Below, in pieces: positions 23,898 through 34,900 of a stretch of DNA of 64,000 nucleotides. The translations under genes and the position numbers were made by a program. The stretch lies in the NCBI GenBank assembly GCA_903813345.2, contig CAIIXF020000001.1, positions 48,625,885-48,689,884 on the forward strand, written 5' to 3'. The notes under the pieces were generated by a model. It did not search any database, had not been told where the DNA came from, and was given only the letters and a program-made list of their open reading frames with translations. Origin of the DNA: Owenia fusiformis (lineage: Eukaryota; Annelida; Polychaeta; Sabellida; Oweniidae). The stretch's first letter is position 1. Each line of letters begins with the position of its first letter.

Positions 23898-25779
23898 TCA
23901 TTTCAAACCTACGAAATAGTCCCTCATCTCTCTAAGTGCCTTCCCTCGATGAGATATTGAATTTTTGGTTTCCTTTTCCATTTCAGCATATGTGTCTTCA
24001 AAGCCATCAGGCTGGAAGCAGGGGTCCCAACCAAAATCAGTTGGGCCCCTTGGAATGACAATTTTTCCATCGGTTTTTCCTCTGAATAACTGTACAGAGT
24101 CATCTTTGTTTCCTGAGTGATATGCAAATGTACAGAGAGCATATGCAGACTTGTCCTCAAATCCCTCAAGCATTTGGTGGAGTCCTGAAATACCATGTCA
24201 AAATCATGTTCTCTTAGAATGAAATATTATTTCATCATTTCAAATATTATACAGGAAACTAATATCAAATAATAATATAAATAAAAATGATGTAAATTCA
24301 TAAAACTGTAAAACCAGTGTACAGTGAACACCTATGGGGTCACAAAAATGTGTTCATTATAGGTAGGTGTTCACTGCAGAGAGGAGATTTTATGCAGAAG
24401 ACATGAGTATGTGCTGAGAAGGGGTGTTCACTAAGACAGGTTTTCTAAACATGTAATATCTTATTAAATGGAGGAGTTTTTCTTAAACAGATGATATGAA
24501 AGAAAGCACAAAGAAGAATGATAATGAGATGTCTTGATTCTTTAACATTTTTAACATCTAACAGTTGGTATGATAGGTAAATAAACATTAATTAGAACTC
24601 CAAATGTAAAAACATAAGGGATACCAAACTTGTACAAACAACAATGCTTCTTCAAGGAATCTAAATAAGGTCATGTATCTGATGATGCATACTTTATAAT
24701 GCTATCCAATGTACAGTATAGTGCTATTTACAATATACTCTTACCTTTAGGTTTCAATTTATCAAGAAACCACTTGATGTATGGACCAGGTAGACCTCCC
24801 AGTGCATTGAAACACAGGCATGTGTCTTCTACTACCACTGGTCCTTTTACAATCTCTGCAGCGGATTTACATTTAGCAATGGAGACATCATCAGGTTCTC
24901 CCTGGTATTCTGGTAGATCTATCTTCTCATTGATCACCTGATAGAAAAACAATTTAAATTCTATTAAATATGCATTCAATGTATGTAATGTATTTACTTC
25001 ATTTTCTTTTCACACTTTAATTTTCTTTATAATATAATAGTACCCTGAGTTCTCTCGTGGGCTTTCAACTCTAATTGAAAGCCCATTGTTCTCTCAATAA
25101 TATTTTAAGAACATTTTTTGCATTCCATTGTTTCATGTATCACAACTTTTCAAGGCATAGGTTCTGGACCGATATAAAGATGGCACACTAACAGAATCCA
25201 GTATTATCTTTTTCTCTGAGAATATTTATAAATAAACACAGATCGATTACCATGCCATCTTTATTTTAAAATTATTCCTATCAGCCTTTGCCTATGTTTC
25301 AAGGCATGGCCGCCCCAATATAGACATACTGTACAGTGTACAATGATTCTTCAGTTTTTCTCCAATTACTAATGATTACAGTCTCAAATATAGATTACAT
25401 TCTTTGTTTGGTTGAGGTTTTCCCATCAATTCTGGTCTAAGGTTCAACAATAGTAAAGTTTTGAAAATTCATAATCATAGTTCATCTATATTCAATATCT
25501 GCTAACATAACTCAACTCCATTAGATAAGGCTACAGTATCCTACAAATCTCTAACCAATGTGGTAAGAACCTTGATACTGTATCAGTGAGTCAAAAACAT
25601 ACATACATCTCAAATATCTGAAATATCTGTTGTTCTGTTCTTTGAAGAATTCATACTATGAAAAGATGTATATGTGTATGTCTGATTCATACCTTATAAG
25701 GGAAAGATGTCCCAAGAATTTGTCTCACTTCTTCAAGCTTCTTTATGTTTCCAGTAACAAATGTTATGGACCTAGACAT
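23898..25779 (-). CDS. ITPA: Inosine triphosphate pyrophosphatase (3 exons)
   Basis: House-cleaning NTPase that hydrolyses ITP, dITP and XTP to monophosphates in the cytosol and so keeps deaminated purines out of nucleic acids. Exons in transcript order: 25779-25693, 24937-24745, 24184-23898. Phases match; 567 bp, 188 aa (human 194). N terminus [18 protein letters not shown] carries the TGN-K nucleotide-binding motif of the HAM1/ITPase family. Next come [33 protein letters not shown] with the metal-binding [30 protein letters not shown] and SHRGKAL near the C terminus. The start was chosen by alignment to the family. An in-frame upstream ATG (25869) would add 30 unrelated residues. Only two introns, fewer than I recall for vertebrates. 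Divergent from HBS1L, convergent with annexin. Confidence 0.96.
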
Positions 25780-25869
25780 GTTCTGAAAATATAAAAGATT
25801 TATAGGCCTTAAATTTTCAAAATGTGGGCCCAATTTTTGGATTATGGGGCCCAAAAATTGCTTCCACAC

Positions 25870-26714
25870 AAGCGCAGAATTTTTTTTAATGATTTGAAAT
25901 GTGGAACCCCCCCCCTTGTTAGCTTCTGGATCCGCCAGTGCAAACCCTCTGAGATTACATGTACTTGAACTTTCGAGATCTTGGATAGCAGGTACACTAA
26001 CTGTGTAGAATTAACTGAAACAAGAATTATCAGTATTCTTAGCCATCAAACATATCTGTAAAGTGAAAGAAGTTATTTTTCTCTTAAATTTAGGTTTCTT
26101 GGAAAAATCTGATAATTCTTACTGGTAATTCAGGAAAAATTGGGATTTCTGTAAAACATTAGGAAGAAATCAGGGTTTTTAAAAAAATCAGGCGAAATAT
26201 CGTGGGTACAAAAACTGAATCAACAATTCTACGGCATAAGGATTTTTTTCTAAATACTGGTAAAAACCAGGAGAAAATAGGGATTATTAAAAACAGGAGA
26301 AAAATCAGTGTTACAAAACTGAATTGGCAATTCTGAAAAAACTCAGAGATTATTGTTTTATTTCTAAAAATTGGGCTTGTTTGGAAAAGTTCGGTGTCAA
26401 TGGTAGACCTTCCAGAAATGTGATGTTGTATGAGGTTCATTCTGATCAAGACCCAGTATGCAATATATAAAAATCATTATGAACATGATGTGGTAGAAAT
26501 AATTTAGATTTCGAAAAATACTATGAAAATGTAGTCCGTTTCAAAATTCTATAGAGTCCTTTGAATTTAAAAAATAAGAAATCAAATGACCATCTTACAA
26601 CAGTATCTGAAAAATAGAAACATATGTACAAGGCCTCACTTTTGTATATTTCAAATAGTTAGTTATAATGTGGAGGAAGGCTGTAGCCATGTTTTTTTTC
26701 AAAATGGCAGAGAA
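25870..26714. other. ITPA upstream region with degenerate A-rich repeats
   Basis: Between ITPA and the first fold-back. From about 26,100 to 26,350 the sequence is A-rich and loosely repetitive. For example, ACAAAAACTGAAT near 26,208 and ACAAAACTGAATTGGCAATTC near 26,315 sit about 107 bp apart. No gene recognised. Confidence 0.4.
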
Positions 26715-27150
26715 GGGTTTGTAGAAAAAACCGGGTACCGGATACTGGGTAGTAAATCCTCCATGCTGGGTTCAAACTTGGTACCCGGTCGAAAAAAACG
26801 GGTACTCAAAAAACGAAAAAAACGAATATAACATAATTAGATCATTAGAAAACTTGTAAGAGTTGTTTTAAATTTACAAAAATGTATGTATCTTCCTTCA
26901 AAATTGAGCTAGAAGCTTCAAATAAAAACCATTTTAAGGCTCTTTTCTTCCTCTATCATCATGGTCATATTTTCATTGGTTATGGGGGGGGGGGGTGCGA
27001 TCGCACTATCGAACCCCCTCATGGCTACACGTTATATATTCGAATTTTTCGTTTTTTGGGTACCCTGTTTTTTCGACCGGGTACCGGGTTCCAAGTTTGA
27101 ACCCAGCATGGAGGATTTACTACCTGGTACCCGTTTTTTTCTACAAACCC
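26714..27150. mobile_element. Fold-back element with GGTACCCGG-rich arms
   Basis: The left arm (about 26714-26830: GGGTTTGTAGAAAAAACCGG, then TAAATCCTCCATGCTGGGTT) is the reverse complement of the right arm (about 27035-27148: AACCCAGCATGGAGGATTTA, ending TTTTCTACAAACCC). The arms are about 110 bp. The loop holds a 13-G run and a segment (26893-27018) that recurs at about 62583-62705, so the loop itself contains a dispersed repeat. Confidence 0.8.
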
Positions 27151-27205
27151 TGGCAGAGAAGCATCAAAATATTATAAGAGGCCACACATATGATTGCCAA
27201 ACTAC

Positions 27206-27605
27206 AAAACCAGGGCTGTCAACTTGGGACCATCTAACATGAGTGACTTCGAAATGTTGAACACCTTCCTTCATAGGTGTGAATATTTTCGAAACAAATG
27301 CGTGATATATACACATATTTTGTACCAAATGCGTGACATAAACGACAATCGCGTGCAAAGACCGAACGGAATGCGTTCGCCTTTTTTCGCCGTTCGCTTT
27401 TTTACCGTATCAGCATTTCACAAAAAAAAAAGATTTTTAAAAATTTCAACAAAATGCGTGATTTGCGTGATATTTGATCATACACTCTAAATTGATGCAT
27501 GATTTCTATTTTTCCAGCAAATGCGTGACAATCACGCCTGAGACTAACATAAAACAATTTTATGTTAGTCTCAGATCACGCCTAATGCGTGAGGGTTGAC
27601 AGGGC
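27206..27605. mobile_element. Candidate hAT-like non-autonomous element rich in AAATGCGTGA motifs
   Basis: The left end CCAGGGCTGTCAACTTGG (about 27208) is roughly mirrored by GGGTTGACAGGGC (about 27592-27604). CAGGG-TGTCAA ends recall hAT termini. Inside, ATGCGTGA recurs at about 27299, 27329, 27455, 27521 and 27584, the last in a TCACGC context. The ends match imperfectly and the flanking duplication is not exact, so the borders are tentative. A 35 bp palindrome has inserted near its right end. Confidence 0.45.
27538..27574. repeat. Perfect 17 bp stem, 3 nt loop hairpin flanked by a 9 bp direct repeat
   Basis: CTGAGACTAACATAAAA (27538-27554), loop CAA, then the exact complement TTTTATGTTAGTCTCAG (27558-27574). 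ATCACGCCT stands immediately left and again immediately right. It reads as a tiny palindromic insertion with a 9 bp target duplication, sitting between the repeated ATGCGTGA motifs of the host element. Confidence 0.8.
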
Positions 27606-27816
27606 AACAAAACAAATCAGAATATACAAATGTTGAACAAATGTTTCTGTTTTTACATATATTGTTGCTATATGGTATTTTGATTGCTTAATTTTTAGAT
27701 TCAAAGTACTAAATCTGGTATTATTACGCCAAAAGTAGTGCGAAAATGGCATTTTTACTGCTTGGCATAAAGTTTCTCATCCATTTAAGACATAGTTCAG
27801 GTTTCACATCTATTAC

Positions 27817-27891
27817 ATGATGGAAATGGCTGATCCAGACCAATTGTGTTTGTTTCATGGTGAAGCAGAGCTATCAGAGAATGTCAGAAAG
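27817..27891 (+). CDS. Orphan exon-like segment, unrecognised
   Basis: An ATG at about 27820 opens a short frame reading MEMADPDQLCLFHGEAELSE then NVRK. It runs exactly into a strong donor context (AAG followed by GTACGT at about 27892). The composition is coding-like, unlike the AT-rich surroundings. No downstream partner exon was identified before the HBS1L start at 28906. It could be the first exon of a small gene, an alternative HBS1L 5' exon, or an exon carried by a transposon. Function unknown. Confidence 0.25.
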
Positions 27892-28905
27892 GTACGTACA
27901 CTGTAGTTATTCTAAGTTTAGTATCGTGACCTTGACCTTAGAAAAACATGTGAATTTGGGCGATAATTGGTGAATTGAAAGCGAAAATGGGTCATTTTTT
28001 GTAGATTTCCTTTCCCCATCCCTAGCAAAAAATTGAAGTGATAAACCTACCCTCAATTTTTGATATGTTTGTTGTCTTGGATGGCTCTAGATGATATTTA
28101 AGTTTTAAAAAAATTCTATGTCAGGAAATATTTGAAAAATAAGTGCTTTTTTGGTAGGTTTGGTGCTTTTTTTACCCCAATTTTTTAAGGAATTTGCATG
28201 GTTGCTATGGTTACCATGAGATCGCGGTAGCCAAGACAACTTGATTTTTGAAGCTTATCTATAAGGTGATGGTTTTGCAAAGTTTGGTGGAAAACGGGTC
28301 AAGGATGATACACAGTCATTCGGTCCAGTGTTGCAGATAGTAAATCAGCAAATCAATGGTGGAGTCCTACCATCTGACGGTAGCAGGCAACTGGGCGATA
28401 ATAGCACGATTAGTTTTTGTTTTTGTAATTTTTGTCAATATCTTAGATCAATATAATTGTCAGCTCCATCATATCGAACAAAATTATTTAGGTTCTCGTT
28501 AACATAGATAGAGACCTAAACTGTTGCACTATGAAGACTATAAAATAGAAAACAAAACATTATTTTAAGAACTCACCATGACCGGAAACGGAAATTATTA
28601 AATTTTCCCGGGAATTCATTTTTTCGCACAAATTAAATTCAATTTCCCTCTAATTCATATCTTCAAATAGCATTTAAAATGTAGATTTAGTTAATATTCT
28701 TTATTTTAAATTGCTTTAGTAGAGTAACCTCAACACATATGTTTATTTTAATATTTGCGCAAATGCAAAAACTAAACTTCAGAAAAATACCTCGCGTTAG
28801 ATCCACCATTACAAAATGGATGACAGAAATCAAAATTCATCCAGATTTCGTTACAATAATACCAATTTTTATTAGATTTAAGTAACTTTTAAAGCGTGCG
28901 CCACC

Positions 28906-31900
28906 ATGGCGAGACACAGGAATGTACGCACTATGAACTACGAGGACGGTAAGTATTGAGTATTCAGTGATATTCTTCAATTTTGGGTTTATGCCGAATT
29001 GTTTGTCTTTTTTTTGTGAAAAAATGCCCGGCAAAATCACCCAGTCGAAAAACATCGGTTTCTATTTATCCCGTTCCCGGACTATAGTCCTGCACTGATC
29101 GCATTCATTTGCCTGTACGATTACAACTTGGGAGAATTATCTACGCCCCTTACACTTAAGATACCTACCTCAATGCATTATAGAACTCAAGATGTAACTT
29201 CTAATATATTGGAACCGCCGATTGTCTGGGTATATCGGTAGAACGAGAACATTTTCTCTTTTTCATCGAGAGAGATTCCATCACTTTTCAAAATGGCGGT
29301 TGGATTTAAACGGGGAATCCCCCGTTTTGCTGTCCCGGATGTAGCCCGGAAGTACCAATATGGAGGAATTTGACGGTTGAAAAAGGTTAAATGTTACACG
29401 CAAATATTGCGATCAAAAACGAAAATGTCTTCGTTCTGCCGATAAACCCAGACAATTGTGGATTCAACTACACGAAAAGAATGCTAAATTACCAAGGAAT
29501 CTATTGAAGTAGGTATCTGAAGTGTAAGATCAGTAAAAAATTCTCCCATGTTGTAATCGTACAGGCAAATGTATGGGCTCCGTACAGGACCATAGTCCGG
29601 GAACGGGATAAGTTTCTATATATTCATCCATACTGGAGATTATATTGCTCTAGATTATCAACAACATTTTCCTTTACAAATCAGTCTTCTTACTAGAATG
29701 GGTATGTCATAATTGTGTTGCACACACAGGATGAGGATATTATCGCCTAATTTGGTCAATGGGCGATGGAGCATCAATTTGGATGGTCGAGGATTTTGTG
29801 CACATGTCATTTGTACAGATAGTTTATTGTGATTGCTAAAAGAAAGCATAAATACCTTATGAGACGACTTTGAAAGAATTTGGTTTGAATTGCCGTCACA
29901 TAAAAGCTCGCCTGAGCAGGAAGGTATGTCAGCAATAATTCGATTGGCTGTCTTGGTGATGTGACAATGTTTCAGATTGGGAGTTTTTATCGGGGAAATA
30001 CTGACTGAATCGCAGGGATTAAAGAGAGAGAAATTCTAGCTCTTGAAGCCCTATGATCGGAGGGTGGCCATAGAGTGAAGCCTCCTCTTATTTAAGATCA
30101 AAGTCCAGCTACAGCGTACATGCAGATATCATTAATGATATAAATAGAGTTGAAATACTCTCTGCCTCGAGACTCCTCAGAAGGATTTTTGTTAGAACAA
30201 ATATTGTTCTCCTCTTGTGAATTACCCTTGATAACTTGTAGTTATGTAATTAATCCTTTTATAAGATGCATGTTAAATATGCATATCCCAGGGTGCATAT
30301 ACCATGTATCCTGAATCAAACTTCCTATATGTGTAAATATTAGGGGCTTCAATAGAATATCCGATAAAACCATTATTGAAAATTTGAACATACAAAGTTT
30401 TGCATTGCATTTCTCAAAAGCCCGTGATTTCTTGAAGAACAGACAATTTTAAGCATTTTTATTCCATTACTGATACTCTAGTCTAATGGACTGCTTTAAC
30501 ACTAATTAATAAAATTGTTAAATTTTTCTTTTTTCAGAGTATGATGGTTACGATGATGTCTATGGTCATTCCTTTGATGACAGTGAGATATGTGCATCCC
30601 CTGCAACTGGTAATATATGTTACATATATGGAAAGAAATTTTACAGAAAGATGATAAGTAAATCATTTTAAGAATTCACATTAGGGCACATATCCTCAAA
30701 TTTTAACCCTTCATAATTGATGGATTATTTATTACAGCCTCTCAGTTCATGTTCAACCGTGATGGTGGCACACATGCCTTGTCATCATTTATGCACAAAG
30801 AATCCTCCATACCTGAGGAGCTACAAGAGGACCTGAGTGATGAGGAGACACAACCTTTGAATGATTCTCGTAACTACCAGAGACCAAAACTTAGTGATAT
30901 TGATGAAGGTAAGTGGACATGGTCATTATTATTTTTCAAATTGGCAATACAACTTCTATCTTAAATGGCCATAAACTTTGTAGTAAATTCTGAAGCGATC
31001 TCAAACATTTCTGTATTTTAACAACTGAGAATGGGATTACATATTGTACTGTGTATGTATTGGCTCCTTTAATTAATTAATAAATACATGTTTTATGAAT
31101 TGACAGCTCGGCTCAACTCGTGTCTAGAGGAGATTCGTAATGTACTTGGTGACTCTACTCCAGAGCATGTTCTCATTGAAGCAATCTTGCAACATCAGTT
31201 CAACTTTGAGAAGGCGTTAGACCACCTCCTATTACAAAAAGGTAAATGTGCATGTATTTACATTTGAAGTATTGATGACTGTTACTTTGGATTAGATCTA
31301 TGAGCCACATGAAATAAATTCAAAGGTCTGATCTTGTTTGAAGGGGGAGAGTGTAATTCTAGAGCAATTCTACATAATGGGCTATACAATCTATTATCAC
31401 AATACATCTTGGATTATAACTTAATGTTATTATTTTTTAGAAGCTCCTAAGGAGCAGCGACCACCAAGAGAATCAAGGAGAACAGGTGAGACATGTTGCT
31501 TAATACATGTTGCATTGTAATGAGCTTCTAGTCATCACAATGTTTGACATGCTCTCTATGATCTTGTCTTAAAAACTTATTATTTTGTTACGTTTTCATT
31601 CTCAAGTTTACCATTAGAATTAGTGTATATATATAAAATATATAAATAAATGTGTTTAAAGGAGCAAGTTGAAAGATCAATGTCACCAAATAAGCTATAT
31701 ATTATCAGTTAGGGGGGAGGGGTGTCTGAAACAAAAAATAAAGCTTCTCCGTCATTGATCCCCGGGGAATTGCATCAGCAATTTTTCGTCCCACAGTTCT
31801 CTTTGCATGCGTCCATACTTTTTCACTGTCATGTCAAAGCCAATATATAAAACCACATCTAATGAATATGAAATTCTAGTCAACTAGGTACATGATGATA

Positions 31901-34900
31901 TATTTTGTGTCAAACAATTGTTGTTTGTTGTTCAACAATTTCCATTAATAGTAAACAGAGGTAGGGGGGGGGGGTGTCTGGGACTTAACTGATGATTTAT
32001 AGCTTTTTGTGCTACATTGAACTTTCGACATGCTCCCTAAGTGAAATAGATATGTTGCAATATTTTATAAGCATCAGGTGATGGGTAAATAATCCACTAT
32101 TAAATCAATGCCATTTCTTCTTTTTCTTTCATGTGCTGAATCTGTGTTCTGGGTGATTACTTGATATACTGGACATATTTTTAATACTGCTTACATATTG
32201 TGGCCATCTTCTACTTGGGATATATTATTGTCTTTAACTTGGCAATGGTAAGGTAAGATGAAGAATGTGACTCTATGTCCTTTACTTTAGAGAAAGGGAG
32301 AGTTGATCCCCAATTACCTGTTAATCCCATTATATCTAATGTTAAACCTCCACCTGGATTTAAAGCTATTTGTCATAATGAAGTATCATCCCCTGGTTTA
32401 GATAAGTCCACTGTATCCACTCAAAGTAAATTATCAAGTTATCAAATTAAAAAAAATACAGGAGCATCCCCAATTATGTCACTTGGTCAGTTGACAGAAG
32501 CTCATACAAAAAGCGCAAATCAGGAAACAAGTGAACTTAACACTGGTGAAATACAAAAAGGAAAATATGGAGAATCCAAAGGGAAAGACCAATTTGCTGC
32601 TGAAAAGTCGAAGCAAGGTGAAGATATACCGAGGTCTGGTATGTCATTGTCAGCATTAGCAAAACAACATCAAACTCCTTCACCAGATTCAGTTTCTCAG
32701 ACATCAACGGTACAAAATCCAAGTCTGTCCATGCTAGCAGGAAAACATGCTGGTTCTCCTGGACAGGGGCTCTCATTGTCTGCCATAGCAAAGCAACACT
32801 CTTCCAATCCATTACCATCTTCTGGCCTGTCATTATCTGATTTAGCCAAGCAACATTCTGCAAGTCCACCCCATTTCAGTTCTGGTGTATCATTGTCTGA
32901 TTTAGCCAAGCAACACTCTTCAAGCCCAACTCATTTCAGTTCTGGTGTGTCGCTGTCTGATTTAGCCAAGCACCACTCTTCAAGCCCAACTCATTTCAGT
33001 TCTGGTGTGTCGCTGTCTGATTTAGCCAAGCAACAGTCTGCAAGTCCACCCCATTTCAGTTCTGGTGTATCATTGTCTGATTTAGCCAAGCAACACTCTT
33101 CAAGCCCAACTCATTTCAGTTCTGGTGTGTCGCTGTCTGATTTAGCCAAGCACCACTCTTCAAGCCCAACTCATTTCAGTTCTGGTGTGTCGCTGTCTGA
33201 TTTAGCCAAGCAACAGTCTGCAAGCCCACCTCATTTCAGTTCTGGCGTATCATTGTCTGATCTGGCCAAGCAACACTCTTCAAGCCCAACTCATTTCAGT
33301 TCTGGTGTGTCGCTGTCTGATTTAGCCAAGCAACACTCTGCAAGCCCACCTCATTTCAGTTCTGGTATATCATTGTCTGATTTAGCCAAACAACACTCTT
33401 CAAGCCCAACTAATTTCAGTTCTGGTGTGTCGTTGTCTGATTTAGCGAAGCAACATTCATCAAATCCATCATTATCACAGTTAGCTAAAGAGCATAAAGA
33501 GAAACAACAATCATCTGTCTTAAAGCACGACATGGAGACAAGCCGTGGTAAAAAAGTGTTAGGATCATCACAACAAGGGAACAAAGGCAGTGTTTCATTT
33601 ATCAAAGTGGTCACTGCCAACAACAGGACCAAAACAAAACCTGACTCAGCTGCTCAAGACCCGCTCAAGAAGTTCTCTATCTCAAAGATGAAGACAACAA
33701 GGCTCAGAACTGAAAGTGATAAGGAGAATATGGAATCGAACTTTGAAGATTCAACTCCTTTCAGTGATACCCAAATTGCTCAAGAATTAATTTGCAACAA
33801 GCCATCTTTCTTTGGCCGGATATTGTGCTGTAAATATACAGGAAATGAAGCTGACAATCACAATGCACAAATTATTAATTTTAAAAGGTTTTCGTATATG
33901 CTTCAAAGCAAAGAAAAACCTACTGCTATGAAAAAACCTCTGCATGAAATTGTTCCATTTTTATTTTTTACTCCCTCCCCTGATGACTTAGTCAAGCAAA
34001 GACAGTCTGCAGCATATTCTCGGACAGGTAACATATGTTGAGATTGATGAATCTTATGTACAGATATTTGTTATTGTATAGTATTTGTCTTGTTTACTCT
34101 TAGAGTAGTATTCATGTACATCAACATTACAACTGATCAATTCATATTACTAATATAACCTGTTGTTCCTCTTCATCTATCATCAGTTAGCTAAGTTATG
34201 CATCTCATAGCTTATATCATGTGACTTTGACAAATCAAAGAATACGAAGCATGACAAATGTATAATGAATTTCAAATTTTTGCTTTTGTGTATTTTGATT
34301 GATAAACTCTGTGTAACAATGATATGGTTAACTCTCATTGATTTCTTGTTATAACTGTAAGAAGATTGTGTAAATTGTGAATTTCAATTGAGCACATTTC
34401 AGATGCACTGACTGTAACAAAATGTATAATATCTGAAAAAATCTGATTTCACTTTATCCACAGGTCAACAAAAATTTGGCAGTGGTGTATCAAAACCAGC
34501 ATTCACACTAGGGTCACCTCCTAAACCCCCAAGCTCCTCGGCTAACCCTGGAGGTGCACGCTCTAAGAATGAACCAGTAAGAAATACAACAGAACCTCCC
34601 AAGCAAAATGCTACACAACAAGCTACAAGGATGAAATTCACAGGAAATAACACTAACAAAACCAAAGGATTTAATGTTGATAAGGACACAGCAAGGACAA
34701 AAACAGGCCCAAAAATAATTCATTCAAGTAAATCGGAACCTAGGTTGTCCAGCCTTAGTACAAAGTTTGCAGTAAATAATGATTTTGATGTGAAACAGAC
34801 TCAGTCAGATGAGGCCGTAACTAATGATAGATTAAGTGCAATTGAAGTAGAGACAGATGACTTTTTTAGTATAACACCCAAAAAGGACAGTCTGGACCCA

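Noticed and set aside
32821-33480. CRISPR-like regular repeat array
   Set aside because: Units are contiguous, with no unique spacers, and encode protein in a eukaryotic exon.
32537-33632. Several minus-strand open frames opposite the HBS1L composite exon
   Set aside because: They are antisense shadows of a 3n-periodic repeat in the real coding frame and show no independent gene signals.
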